Of a DNA stretch of 64,000 nucleotides, positions 41,013 through 49,669 are shown one piece after another. The notes beneath the pieces are model-generated. The model was given only the letters and a program-made list of their open reading frames with translations. It searched no databases and was not told the origin of the DNA. Source of the DNA: JBBDIK01 sp040880465 (GTDB taxonomy: Bacteria > Actinomycetota > UBA4738 > JBBDHU01); assembly GCA_040880465.1 (NCBI GenBank), contig JBBDIK010000013.1, forward strand, positions 34,244 through 98,243, read 5' to 3'. Position numbers and translations under genes: made by a program. Each line of letters starts with the position of its first letter. The first letter of the stretch is position 1.

Positions 41013-42851
41013 GTGGCCCCCGTGAACGACATCCTGTCCGGGCCGGTCGATGTGTGCATCGACCGGNNNNNNNNNNCCCCCCCGCCACTCCTCTCGCTGG
41101 ATCGGCCCTTCACGTATTCGCTGGCGGGCGACCAGCAGGCGGGGACCGGAAGCCTGGTGTCCGTCCGGTTCCACGGCAAGCTGACGAAGGGCTGGGTGCT
41201 CGGGCCCTCAGTCGCGGCGCCGGAGAAGATGCTGGACGTCCAGAAGGTTCACGGTGGCGTCCGGTTCTTCGACCAGGACTCGTTGCGGCTCCTGCGGTGG
41301 GTGGCCGAGCGCACCGTCGCCCCGCTCGCGACGGTGATCGGACGGAGCGTGCCGCCACGGGTCGTCTCCGAAGAGGAACCGACTTCTGCCGACCCGACAC
41401 CGGAGGGGGCGCGCATGGCCCCGCCGGCGGCCCCGGTCTCGGCCGCGGTTGCGGATGTCTCCTCTACGGCCCGGTCGGTGCTCGAGGACTATCGGGGCGG
41501 TCGGCGGCTGCTGGAGACCATCGCGTCCGGAGAGGGCGCATCCATCGTCCGGCCTTCGCCTGCCCAAGAGGTGAGCGTCGCGGTTGAGGCGGTCGGCGCG
41601 TGCCTGGCGGGGGGGCGCCGGGCGATCGTACTCGTCCCCGAAGCCGCGCCCGTCCCGGCTACCGCGCGCGCCCTCGCGGAGACGTTCGCGGGACGGTGCC
41701 TGCAGTACCTCGGCGGCAGCAAGCGCGACCGGTACCGGATGTGGCTGGACGTGCTCGCAGGTCGCTACGAGGTCGTCGTGGGAACCCGGCCGGCCGTGTT
41801 CGCGCCGCTGCAGGATGTCGGGCTGATCTGGGTGGCACGGGAGAGTCACGCCGCGCATAGAGAGGACCGCTCGCCCTACTACCACGTGCGCGATGTCGCC
41901 CTCGCGCGGGCCGCGCTCTCCGGAGCCGTCGCCGTGATGGCCTCGCTGTGCCCTTCCTCGGAGGCGGTGGCGACGGGTGCACCCGAAGTGACGCCTCAGC
42001 GGCGCTCGTGGCCGCCGGTCGAGGTGGTCAAGCCGGGATCCGAGGGCCGCGCGCCGCGGCTGGTGTCGGCACTGAAGCAGACGCGGGGGGCCTTCCTGTT
42101 CGAACCGCTGCGCGGGTACGGCGTCGCTCAGATCTGCAGGTCCTGCGGCGAGGCGGCTGGTTGCTCGGTCTGTGGAGGGATCCTTCGGATGGAAGGCGGC
42201 CGGGTCGGATGCGCGGTGTGCGGGGCCGCAGGAACCTGCGCGAAGTGCGGCGCGACCGATTTCGGCGTTCGGCGGGGCGGTGCCGAACGCGTTGAGGAGT
42301 GGGTGCGGGGCATCGTCTCGTTGCCCGTCCGAGCCGGGGAACCCGCATCCGGTTCCGTTGCGGTCGGCGGGGCCGATGCCGTCCGCGACCTCGGCCCGGT
42401 CGGCCTCGACCTCGTCGGGATCCTCGAGGCGGATCTGGTCGTGCGGCGGCCGGGTATCGGGGCGACCGAACGCGGCTTGGCCGTTTGGATGGAGGCGGCC
42501 GCGTGGGCGGCCGAGGGCCGCGTGATCGTGCAGACGAACCACGCCAACGATCCATCGGTGCAGGCGCTGGTCGGCGGGAATCCCTCGCGGTTCTATCGGG
42601 CCGAGTTCTCACGCCGGACCGAAGCCGGCTTCCCGCCGGGCGCGCCCGTCTTCCGGGTGACGGGCGGACCCGAGCTGCCGGACGAGCTGCAGGCGCTCGC
42701 TCCGATCGGTCTGCTGGTCTCGTCCCCGGAGAGCGAGACGATATGCTTGGTCACGATCGGTCGAGATGACGTTCGCGCGTTCGGGGAGCGCATCCGGGAA
42801 CTCGCGCGGGAGGGCATCGTGACCCGGGTCGAGGCCGAACCCCATCTGTGA
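41013..42851 (+). CDS. priA: PriA-family primosome protein lacking helicase motifs, interrupted by an N gap
   Basis: About 612 residues counting the gap. The N-terminal PriA 3'-DNA-binding domain is visible around the Ns: VDVCIDR … LLSLDRPFTYSL and VSVRFHGKLTKGWVLG. The zinc-binding region has eight cysteines in four CxxC pairs (CRSC, CSVC, CAVC, CAKC). Walker A is missing (no GSGKT), and the DEEH box is replaced by VARESHAAHRED, so it cannot be an ATPase. Actinobacterial PriA proteins are known to be degenerate in this way. Start GTG 41013; GTG 41022 is also possible. Confidence 0.85.
   Translation: MAPVNDILSGPVDVCIDRXXXXPPPLLSLDRPFTYSLAGDQQAGTGSLVSVRFHGKLTKGWVLGPSVAAPEKMLDVQKVHGGVRFFDQDSLRLLRWVAERTVAPLATVIGRSVPPRVVSEEEPTSADPTPEGARMAPPAAPVSAAVADVSSTARSVLEDYRGGRRLLETIASGEGASIVRPSPAQEVSVAVEAVGACLAGGRRAIVLVPEAAPVPATARALAETFAGRCLQYLGGSKRDRYRMWLDVLAGRYEVVVGTRPAVFAPLQDVGLIWVARESHAAHREDRSPYYHVRDVALARAALSGAVAVMASLCPSSEAVATGAPEVTPQRRSWPPVEVVKPGSEGRAPRLVSALKQTRGAFLFEPLRGYGVAQICRSCGEAAGCSVCGGILRMEGGRVGCAVCGAAGTCAKCGATDFGVRRGGAERVEEWVRGIVSLPVRAGEPASGSVAVGGADAVRDLGPVGLDLVGILEADLVVRRPGIGATERGLAVWMEAAAWAAEGRVIVQTNHANDPSVQALVGGNPSRFYRAEFSRRTEAGFPPGAPVFRVTGGPELPDELQALAPIGLLVSSPESETICLVTIGRDDVRAFGERIRELAREGIVTRVEAEPHL
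41067..41076. other. Assembly gap (10 Ns) in the 5' end of priA
   Basis: Ten Ns are followed directly by seven Cs. Family comparison suggests DRP then LLSLDRPFTY with no spacer, so the true gap may be zero or negative in length. It is a scaffold join or masked low-quality homopolymer. Confidence 0.95.
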
Positions 42852-42867
42852 GGTCAGGAGTGGTGAA

Positions 42868-43380
42868 GTGACCGTGCTGCCGATGCGGATCTTCGGGGAT
42901 CCGATCCTGCGGGAACCCTGCCGCGACGTCGAACGCTTCGACGCCTCGCTGGAGAAGTTGGGGGCCGACCTCCTCGATGCGATGACGCACTACTCGGGCG
43001 TCGGGGTCGCGGCGAACCAGATCGGGATCTCCCTGCGGGCGTTCGTCTACGACGACGACGGGACGCCCCGCTGGCTCGTCAACGCGGAGATCGCCGACCT
43101 CGATGGCGAGGAGTCGGTCGACGAAGGGTGTCTGTCGGTCCCGGGGCTGTACTTCCCGACCGCGCGCGCGGCGCGACTCCAGCTCAAGGGCGTCGATCTT
43201 GAGGGCACGTCGGTCGAGTTCGTCGCCGAGGGTTTCCTCGCACGGGTCATGCAGCACGAGACGGATCACCTGAAGGGCCTCCTGTACCTGGACCGGCTCG
43301 ATGACGTGACCCGGCGTGAGGCCATGCGCCAGATCCGCGAGCAAGACATGGGCGCCCGGGAGGTCCAGCGGCGGACGTAG
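42868..43380 (+). CDS. def: Peptide deformylase
   Basis: A 170-residue metallohydrolase that removes the N-formyl group from nascent proteins. Motif 1 is GVGVAANQIG, motif 2 EGCLSVPG (metal Cys) and motif 3 QHETDHLKG (two metal His and the catalytic Glu). It starts with LPMRIFGDPILREPCRDV. GTG 42868 follows AGGAG. The paired fmt gene starts 8 nt after its stop, matching function: formylation and deformylation. Confidence 0.95.
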   Translation: MTVLPMRIFGDPILREPCRDVERFDASLEKLGADLLDAMTHYSGVGVAANQIGISLRAFVYDDDGTPRWLVNAEIADLDGEESVDEGCLSVPGLYFPTARAARLQLKGVDLEGTSVEFVAEGFLARVMQHETDHLKGLLYLDRLDDVTRREAMRQIREQDMGAREVQRRT

Positions 43381-43388
43381 GGACCGGC

Positions 43389-44321
43389 TTGCGCGTGGTG
43401 TTCCTGGGCAACGACCGATGGTCGGTGCCGTCGCTCGAAGCGCTCGCGTCTTCCCGCCACGATGTCGCGTTGGTGCTCACCCGCACGCCGCGTCCGGCAC
43501 GGCGCGGTATGGCCACAGATCCCACACCGGTCGCGACCGCAGCGCGCGATCTGTTGCTGCCGCTCGTCGAAACGCCGAGCCTGGAGGAGACCGAAGGGCC
43601 GGAGGCGATCCGCAACACGCGGCTGGATGTGCTCGTGGTGGTCGCGTTCGGGGAGATCTTGTCACCCGTGGAGCTGGGGCTCGCGCCGCGGGGCGCCGAG
43701 AACGTGCACTTCTCACTCCTTCCGCGGTACCGCGGCGCGAGCCCCGTCCAGCGTGCGTTGATCGATGGTCTCGCCTCCACCGGCGTTACGACGATGTTGC
43801 TGGACGAGGGGATGGACACGGGACCGATCCTGCTCCAACGCGAGGCGTCCATCGGGGAGACGGACGATGCCGGCGTCCTCGGAGGCCGGCTGGCGGTTCT
43901 CGGCGCCGATCTGTTGATAGCGACGCTCGACGCGATGGAAGACGGGTCGCTCGAGCCTCGCCCCCAGGATCCGGCGAAGGCATCGACGGCACCGCGGTTG
44001 ACGGCCGCCGATCGTGTCCTCGATTGGTCGCGGCCGGCGGCGGAGGTGGTGGGACGGATCCGGGCGTTCGCGCCGGAGCCGGGCGCCCGAACCGGCTTCC
44101 GTGGAGCTGGCCTCAAGGTGGTTCGGGCCGAGGTCGTCGCCGCTTCCGGCGAACCCGGGGCCCTGGTGTTCCCGGTGGACGGCGAGCCGGGTGGACCGCT
44201 GGTGGCCGCAGGAACCGGTGGCGTGCGGCTCGTGGAGGTTGCGCCCGCAGGGCGCAAGCACATGGACGCGGAAGCGTTCTGGCGCGGGGTTCGCCCCCAC
44301 CCCGGAGAGACGCTGGGATGA
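43389..44321 (+). CDS. fmt: Methionyl-tRNA formyltransferase
   Basis: A 310-residue enzyme that formylates initiator Met-tRNA. The formyl-THF domain begins MRVVFLGNDRWSVPSLEAL. The catalytic residues are in NVHFSLLPRYRGASPV (Asn, His) and LDEGMDTGPIL (Asp). The C-terminal tRNA-binding OB-like domain is present (RAFAPEPGARTGF). TTG 43389 gives the family N terminus; def ends 8 nt upstream. Confidence 0.93.
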   Translation: MRVVFLGNDRWSVPSLEALASSRHDVALVLTRTPRPARRGMATDPTPVATAARDLLLPLVETPSLEETEGPEAIRNTRLDVLVVVAFGEILSPVELGLAPRGAENVHFSLLPRYRGASPVQRALIDGLASTGVTTMLLDEGMDTGPILLQREASIGETDDAGVLGGRLAVLGADLLIATLDAMEDGSLEPRPQDPAKASTAPRLTAADRVLDWSRPAAEVVGRIRAFAPEPGARTGFRGAGLKVVRAEVVAASGEPGALVFPVDGEPGGPLVAAGTGGVRLVEVAPAGRKHMDAEAFWRGVRPHPGETLG

Positions 44322-44348
44322 GGTCCCGCGCAGGCAGGGTGGCACCGG

Positions 44349-44354
44349 TAGGAT
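44349..44354 (+). promoter_or_regulatory. Candidate -10 for a leaderless rpe transcript
   Basis: TAGGAT ends 6 nt before GTG 44361 with no Shine–Dalgarno. It lies in the 39-nt gap after fmt. Confidence 0.45.
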
Positions 44355-44360
44355 AGCCAC

Positions 44361-45023
44361 GTGGGAAAGCTCGCCGCGTCGATCCTGGCGGCCGACTTCG
44401 CGAACCTCGGAGCGCAGGTCGCCCTCGTCGAACCGCACGTCGACGTGTTCCATATCGACGTGATGGACGGTCACTTCGTACCCCCCATCACCCTCGGGGG
44501 TGTCGTCGTGAAGTCCATCCGGCCGCACACCACTCGCACGTTCCACGGTCACCTGATGATCGAGAACCCCGAGGCGCAGTTCGACGACCTCGCCGAAGCC
44601 GGCCTGGATGTCGTGTCGTTCCATCTCGAGGCCGTGACCGACGCCGGGCCGCTGATCCGGAAGGCGCGTGGCGGCGGGATGGGGGTCGGGCTGACGATCA
44701 ACATGGAGACGCCCGTTGAGGATCTGTTCCCGTACCTCGATGAGATCGACGACGTGATGCTGATGAGCATCCGCCCGGGCTGGTCGGGACAGGAGCTCAA
44801 CCCTGCGGTCTTCGACCGCGTGGAGGCCGTTCGGGCCGAGCTGGATCGCCGAGGCCTGGAGGCGGACGTGGAGGTCGACGGAGGCATCACGCTGGAGAAC
44901 GCTCGCCGGGCGATGGATGCCGGAGCGAGCGTGCTGGTGGCCGCGTCGGCTATCTTCTGGGCATCGGATCCGGCGGGCGCCGCACGGGAACTCGCTGAGA
45001 TCGCCGGTGAGGGGGGACCGTGA
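44361..45023 (+). CDS. rpe: Ribulose-phosphate 3-epimerase
   Basis: A 220-residue TIM-barrel epimerase of the pentose phosphate pathway, interconverting ribulose 5-phosphate and xylulose 5-phosphate. Metal and catalytic residues are in ASILAADFANLG, FHIDVMDGHFVPPITLG, and VDGGITLENA (catalytic Asp). Phosphate binding is in VLVAASAIF. It overlaps the response-regulator gene by 4 nt. Its product feeds both ribulose 5-phosphate for RibB and NADPH metabolism, fitting the downstream rib genes. Confidence 0.95.
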   Translation: MGKLAASILAADFANLGAQVALVEPHVDVFHIDVMDGHFVPPITLGGVVVKSIRPHTTRTFHGHLMIENPEAQFDDLAEAGLDVVSFHLEAVTDAGPLIRKARGGGMGVGLTINMETPVEDLFPYLDEIDDVMLMSIRPGWSGQELNPAVFDRVEAVRAELDRRGLEADVEVDGGITLENARRAMDAGASVLVAASAIFWASDPAGAARELAEIAGEGGP

Positions 45024-45991
45024 GCGAGCAGATCCTCGTGGTGGACGACGATCCGGACATCGCCCGGTTCGTGGAGGTGAACCTGCGCTCGGCCGGCTAC
45101 GACGTCGCGGTCGCCTCCGACGGTGAGGAGGCGCTCGAGCGCGCAACGGAACTCCGCCCGGATCTGGTCCTGCTCGACGTGATGATGCCCCGGATCGACG
45201 GTTTCGAGGTCGCCCAGCGACTTCGGCGGAACCCGCAGACCGCCAACACGAGCATCATCATGCTGACGGCCAAGGCCCTCTCCACTGACAAGGTTCTCGG
45301 CCTGACCGCGGGCGCGGACGACTACATCATCAAGCCGTTCGACCCCATCGAGCTCCTCGCGCGCGTCAAGGGAACGCTGCGGCGCGCCCGGGAGATGCGC
45401 AACCTGTCGCCGCTCACGGGCCTGCCGGGCAACATCCGCATCCAGGAAGAGATCGAGCGTATGGTCCAGGACGAGGTCCCGTTCGCCGTCCTGTACTGCG
45501 ACCTCGACAACTTCAAGGCCTATAACGACCATCGCGGGTTCGTCCAAGGTGACCGGCTGATCCAGGCGACCGCACGGATGATCCAGGATGCGGTCCTCGA
45601 TCTCGCGGGACCGGAGGGCTTCGTCGGGCACGTCGGTGGCGATGACTTCGTCGCCGTCCTTCCGCCCGAGGCGGCGACACAGGCCGCCCAGAGGATCGTC
45701 ACCCGTTTCGAGGAAGACGTGAAGGAGTTCTATGCGCGCGAGGATCTCGAACGCGGCTATGTCGAGGTGATCGACCGTCGCGGGGAGCAGCAGAAGATGC
45801 CGCTCGTCGCGATCTCGATCGGCGTGGCTTCGACCGACAAGCGGAACTTCGGGCACTACGTCGAGGCCGTGAACGTGGCCACCGAGATGAAGCAGTACGC
45901 GAAGCGACAGTCGGGCTCCTCCTTCGCGATGGACCGACGCTCGATCGAGCCGGACCAGCCCAGCGAGGAACCGCTGGTCAGCGGGCCGTAG
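45020..45991 (+). CDS. Response regulator with a degenerate GGDEF domain
   Basis: A 323-residue protein. The receiver domain (1–120) has the acidic pocket VVDDDPD, phospho-acceptor Asp in LVLLDVMMPRIDGFEV and the Lys in DYIIKPFDP. A diguanylate-cyclase-like domain follows, with CDLDNFKAYNDHRGF and VGGDDFV in place of GG(D/E)EF. Asp for Glu at the fourth position makes cyclase activity uncertain, and no RxxD inhibitory site precedes it. It is translated as an overlap with rpe. No cognate kinase is adjacent; the kinase-like fusion at 51310 is 6 kb away. It is a candidate for input into c-di-GMP-linked pilus control. Confidence 0.85.
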   Translation: MSEQILVVDDDPDIARFVEVNLRSAGYDVAVASDGEEALERATELRPDLVLLDVMMPRIDGFEVAQRLRRNPQTANTSIIMLTAKALSTDKVLGLTAGADDYIIKPFDPIELLARVKGTLRRAREMRNLSPLTGLPGNIRIQEEIERMVQDEVPFAVLYCDLDNFKAYNDHRGFVQGDRLIQATARMIQDAVLDLAGPEGFVGHVGGDDFVAVLPPEAATQAAQRIVTRFEEDVKEFYAREDLERGYVEVIDRRGEQQKMPLVAISIGVASTDKRNFGHYVEAVNVATEMKQYAKRQSGSSFAMDRRSIEPDQPSEEPLVSGP

Positions 45992-46052
45992 GCACGATCC
46001 GGCTCCACAGAACCGCAATCTCCGCGGGGTTCTCGACCGTTCGACCTCGCCG

Positions 46053-46058
46053 TATACT
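46053..46058 (+). promoter_or_regulatory. Candidate -10 of the rib operon
   Basis: TATACT lies 12 nt before the FMN riboswitch. TTCTCG at 46030–46035 gives a 17-nt spacer but is a weak -35. Confidence 0.45.
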
Positions 46059-46070
46059 TGGGGCGTAACT

Positions 46071-46194
46071 CGTCTTCGGGGCGGGGTGGAAATCCCCACC
46101 GGCGGTGAAAGTCCGCGACCCCGTCGCCGCCAGCGACGGGTGGACCCGGTGCGATTCCGGGACCGACCGTGAGAGTCGGGAAGGGAGAGGACGG
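46071..46194 (+). ncRNA. FMN riboswitch (RFN element)
   Basis: The conserved RFN blocks appear in order: TCTTCGGGGCGGGGTG, CCCCACCGGCGGTGAAAGTC, CGCGACCCC, GACCCGGTGCGATTCCGGG, GACCGTGAGAGTC and GGGAAGGGAGAGGA. It controls the ribD-ribE-ribBA-ribH genes in response to FMN. The expression platform between 46195 and 46262 holds a GC hairpin near 46206–46226 but no U-tract terminator, so translational control of ribD is likely. Confidence 0.95.
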
Positions 46195-46262
46195 GTCGTG
46201 CTTCGGCGCGGCGTTCGCCTGCGCCTTCGCTCGCCCATCCACGCTCCGGGAAAGGTTCGTTG

Positions 46263-47366
46263 GTGGACGACGCAACGTACATCCGGAGGACCCTGGACCT
46301 GGCCGCGCGCGGCGCGGGGCTCGCCTCACCCAATCCGGTGGTGGGAGCCGTGATCGTCGCGCCCGACGGTTCGATCGTGGGCGAGGGCTGGCACGAAGGC
46401 CCGGGCAGCCCGCACGCGGAGGTCCAGGCCCTGAGCGCCGCCGGTTCCCGGGCTCGTGGGGCGTCCCTCTACGTCTCGCTGGAGCCCTGTAACCACCACG
46501 GCCGGACGGCCCCGTGCACTGCCGCGATCTTGGATGCCGGCATCACCCGCGTCGTGTCGGCGACCGCCGATCCGAACCCTGCGGTCGCAGGCGGGGGCTC
46601 GGCGTACCTGCGTGAGCGCGGGTTGGAGTGTCTCGAGGGCGTCCTCGGGGACGAGGCGGAGCGCCAGAACCGCCCGTTCTTCACCCACGTCCGCACCGGA
46701 CGGCCCTGGGTCGTCCTCAAGGTCGCCGCGACTCTCGACGGCAAGATCGCCGCCCGTGACGGGTCGTCGACATGGATCACATCGGATCCCTCTCGGGACG
46801 AGGTCCACCGCATGCGGGCGGCGTCCGACGCGATCCTCGTCGGTTCGGGTACCGCGATCGCCGACGATCCGCGGTTGACCGTCCGCGGCACCGCCTACCG
46901 GGGGTCGCCGCCGCTGCGGGTCGTCGTGGATGCCTCCGGGCGGCTTCCGGCCCGCGGCAACCTCTTCGACGGTGCGGCCCCGACGCTGATCGCGACGACA
47001 ACTGCCTCTCCGGAGGACGTGCAAGGCGGATGGGCGACGGCCGGCGCCGAGGTCCTCGTCTGCGATACCGATGACGAGGGGGGTGTGTCCCTGCCGGATC
47101 TGTTCGCGCGACTCGGCAAGCGAGACATGCAATCCGTCCTGGTCGAGGGCGGTGCGACGGTCGCGGATCGCGCCGTCCGCGCGGGGCAGATCGATGAGGT
47201 CGTCATCTTCTTCGCGCCGAAGCTGCTCGGTGGCGCGGAGGCGCCGGGGATCCTCGGCGGGCGCGGCTTCGACACTCTCGCCGATGCTCAGGAGTTGGCG
47301 ATCACCGCCGTCGAGCGGTTCGGACCCGATGTGAAGGTGGTGGCGGATGTTCACCGGGATCGTTGA
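46263..47366 (+). CDS. ribD: Bifunctional diaminohydroxyphosphoribosylaminopyrimidine deaminase / reductase
   Basis: A 367-residue enzyme. The deaminase domain has the zinc site HAEVQAL and PCNHHGRTAPC. The reductase domain begins RPWVVLKVAATLDGKIAARDG and contains WITSDPSRDEVHRMRA and LVEGGATVADRAV. It catalyses two steps of riboflavin synthesis. GTG 46263 is 7 nt from AAAGG; TTG 46260 is an alternative. The ribE start overlaps its end by 20 nt. Confidence 0.94.
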   Translation: MDDATYIRRTLDLAARGAGLASPNPVVGAVIVAPDGSIVGEGWHEGPGSPHAEVQALSAAGSRARGASLYVSLEPCNHHGRTAPCTAAILDAGITRVVSATADPNPAVAGGGSAYLRERGLECLEGVLGDEAERQNRPFFTHVRTGRPWVVLKVAATLDGKIAARDGSSTWITSDPSRDEVHRMRAASDAILVGSGTAIADDPRLTVRGTAYRGSPPLRVVVDASGRLPARGNLFDGAAPTLIATTTASPEDVQGGWATAGAEVLVCDTDDEGGVSLPDLFARLGKRDMQSVLVEGGATVADRAVRAGQIDEVVIFFAPKLLGGAEAPGILGGRGFDTLADAQELAITAVERFGPDVKVVADVHRDR

Positions 47367-47937
47367 GGAACGGGGCCGCGTGATCGAGGCCGGCGACGCC
47401 CGCATCGTGATCGAAGCATCCGTCGTCGATGCCGATGCCGATGTCGGCGCATCGATCGCGGTCAACGGGGTGTGCCTGACCGTGGTCGAGCACACCGGAG
47501 ACAAGCTCACGTTCGACGTGTCACCCGAGACGAGGTCCAGGACGACGCTCGGCGAACTGCGAGACGGAGATCCCGTGAACCTCGAACGACCCGTCACCCT
47601 GACCACGCGTCTGGGCGGCCATCTGGTCCAAGGACATGTCGACGCCGTCGGTGACGTGCGTTCGATCGGGCCGGGTGAGGGCGGCGGATCGACACTGACG
47701 GTCGCGATCCCCGGCGACCTCCGACGCTACGTCGTCGAGAAAGGGTCGATCACGGTCGACGGCATCAGCTTGACCGTCGCCGGACTCACAGAGGACGCGT
47801 TCTCGGTCGCGCTCATCCCCCACACCCTTGCCGTCACGACGCTGGGCGCCACGAGTCCCGGCGACCACGTCAACCTTGAAGTCGATGTCATCGCGAGATA
47901 CGCGGAGTCCCTGCTGGAGAACGGAGAGCGAACATGA
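47347..47937 (+). CDS. ribE: Riboflavin synthase alpha chain
   Basis: A 196-residue two-barrel lumazine-binding protein. The two homologous halves start with MFTGIVEERGRV and LGGHLVQGHVDAVGDV, each followed by NGVCLTVVE- or DGISLTVAG-type motifs. It dismutates 6,7-dimethyl-8-ribityllumazine to riboflavin. ATG 47347 lies inside the ribD end; the stop overlaps ribBA by 4 nt. Confidence 0.95.
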   Translation: MFTGIVEERGRVIEAGDARIVIEASVVDADADVGASIAVNGVCLTVVEHTGDKLTFDVSPETRSRTTLGELRDGDPVNLERPVTLTTRLGGHLVQGHVDAVGDVRSIGPGEGGGSTLTVAIPGDLRRYVVEKGSITVDGISLTVAGLTEDAFSVALIPHTLAVTTLGATSPGDHVNLEVDVIARYAESLLENGERT

Positions 47938-49193
47938 CCAGTCACGAGGTAGACCGAGCGGTGTTCTCGACGATCGAAGAGGCCGTCGAAGACATCCGGA
48001 CCGGCAAGATGGTGATCGTCGTCGATGACGCCGACCGCGAGAACGAGGGTGACTTCATCATGGCCGCCGAGGCGGTGACCCCAGAGGCGATCAACTTCAT
48101 GGTCACCCACGGACGGGGTATCGTCTGCGTGCCCGTCGCCGGGTGGCGGCTTGACGAGCTGCGCATCCCGTTGATGGTCCCGCAGCCGGAGGAAGGACAT
48201 GAGACCGCGTTCGCCGTGTCGGTGGACGCGAAGGTGGGCGTGACCACGGGGACGAGTGCTCACGACCGAGCGGCCACCATCAAGGCCGTTGCGGACGCCT
48301 CGATCACACACGCGGATATCCGGATGCCCGGGCACGTGTTCCCCCTTCGTCCGCAGGATGGTGGCGTGCTGCGGCGCGCGGGGCACACCGAGGCGGCCGT
48401 GGATCTCGCCAACCTCGCGGGCATGTTCCCGGCGGGAGTGATCTGCGAGGTCATGCATCCCGACGGCACGATGGCGCGGATGGACGAGCTGGTCCGTGTC
48501 GCACGGGAACACGGTCTCAAGCTGATCTCGATCGCCGAGCTGATCGAGTACCGCCGTCATCGGGAGAAGCTGATCAAGCACGTCGCCGACGCGACGATCC
48601 CGACGTCCTACGGAGAGTTCAAGGCGGTCGCCTACGAGAGCGATGTGGATCAGCGCGTGCACGTGGTCATGCAGCTCGGCGAGGTGGGGGACGGGACGGA
48701 CATCCTTGTCCGCGTTCACTCCGAGTGCCTCACCGGCGACGTCTTCGGATCGCTGCGGTGTGACTGCGGGCAACAGCTCGACGCCGCGTTCGCAGCCATC
48801 GGCCGGGAGGGCCGAGGCGTGGTCCTGTACATCAGGGGCCATGAGGGACGTGCGATCGGGCTGACCCATAAGCTCCGCGCGTACCGGCTTCAGGAGCAGG
48901 GCAAGGACACCGTCGAGGCCAACGTAGAACTCGGGTTCCCGCCGGACCCTCGTGACTATGGGATCGGGGCACAGATCCTGTTCGACATCGGCGTGCGCAC
49001 GATGCGGCTGCTGACCAACAATCCGGGCAAGCGGGCCGGTCTCGAAGGATACGGGCTATCGATCGTGGACCGGGTTCCGCTCGAGAGTCCGCCGACGAAG
49101 GAGAACATCGAGTACCTCCGGGCCAAGCGGGAGAAGCTGGGGCACCTCCTGGACAACCTTGAGGAACCCGCGGGGGTCGACGCGTCCTCATGA
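47934..49193 (+). CDS. ribBA: Bifunctional DHBP synthase / GTP cyclohydrolase II (RibBA)
   Basis: A 419-residue fusion. The N-terminal DHBP synthase domain has VVDDADRENEGDFIMAAE and RRAGHTEAAVDL. The C-terminal GTP cyclohydrolase II domain has the zinc ligands in HSECLTGDVFGSLRCDCGQQ, and RGHEGRAIGL and LTNNPGKRAGL. It makes both riboflavin precursors, one from ribulose 5-phosphate and one from GTP. Overlaps of 4 nt on both sides. Confidence 0.96.
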   Translation: MTSHEVDRAVFSTIEEAVEDIRTGKMVIVVDDADRENEGDFIMAAEAVTPEAINFMVTHGRGIVCVPVAGWRLDELRIPLMVPQPEEGHETAFAVSVDAKVGVTTGTSAHDRAATIKAVADASITHADIRMPGHVFPLRPQDGGVLRRAGHTEAAVDLANLAGMFPAGVICEVMHPDGTMARMDELVRVAREHGLKLISIAELIEYRRHREKLIKHVADATIPTSYGEFKAVAYESDVDQRVHVVMQLGEVGDGTDILVRVHSECLTGDVFGSLRCDCGQQLDAAFAAIGREGRGVVLYIRGHEGRAIGLTHKLRAYRLQEQGKDTVEANVELGFPPDPRDYGIGAQILFDIGVRTMRLLTNNPGKRAGLEGYGLSIVDRVPLESPPTKENIEYLRAKREKLGHLLDNLEEPAGVDASS

Positions 49194-49669
49194 GGACGGT
49201 CGAGGGCGAGCTTCGGGGCCGCGGGCGGCGCATCGCCATCGTTGCCGCGCGGTTCAACGGGCTGGTCGTGCAGCGGCTCGTCGAGGGCGCGGACGCATGT
49301 CTGCGGAAGTACGAAGTGGCCGACGACGACATCGATCTGGTGTGGGTTCCAGGGTGCTTCGAACTGCCCATGGTGGCGGAGCGGCTCGCGGCCAGCGGCG
49401 ACCGCGACGCCGTGATCTGTCTCGGCGCGGTGATCCGCGGGGAAACGGCGCATTTCGAGTACGTCGCGAACGCCGCGGCGAGTGGGATCCGGGAAGCGTC
49501 GCGCCGGACGGGTGTGCCGGTGATCTTCGGCGTCCTGACGACCGACACCCTCGACCAAGCGATGGATCGCGCCGGTGGCGCCCACGGGAACAAAGGATGG
49601 GACGCCGCTCAGGCGGGTCTTGAGATGGCCGGCCTCTTGGAGTCCCTGCCGAAGGAGGGATCGAGCTGA
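49190..49669 (+). CDS. ribH: 6,7-dimethyl-8-ribityllumazine synthase
   Basis: A 159-residue lumazine synthase. RIAIVAARFNGLVVQRLVEGA, WVPGCFELPMVAERLA, LGAVIRGETAHFEYV (substrate loop), GVPVIFGVLTTDTLDQA and NKGWDAAQAGLEMA are all present. It forms a multimeric shell and provides the RibE substrate. ATG 49190 overlaps the ribBA stop by 4 nt. Its end overlaps the cupin gene if a CTG start is used. Confidence 0.95.
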   Translation: MRTVEGELRGRGRRIAIVAARFNGLVVQRLVEGADACLRKYEVADDDIDLVWVPGCFELPMVAERLAASGDRDAVICLGAVIRGETAHFEYVANAAASGIREASRRTGVPVIFGVLTTDTLDQAMDRAGGAHGNKGWDAAQAGLEMAGLLESLPKEGSS

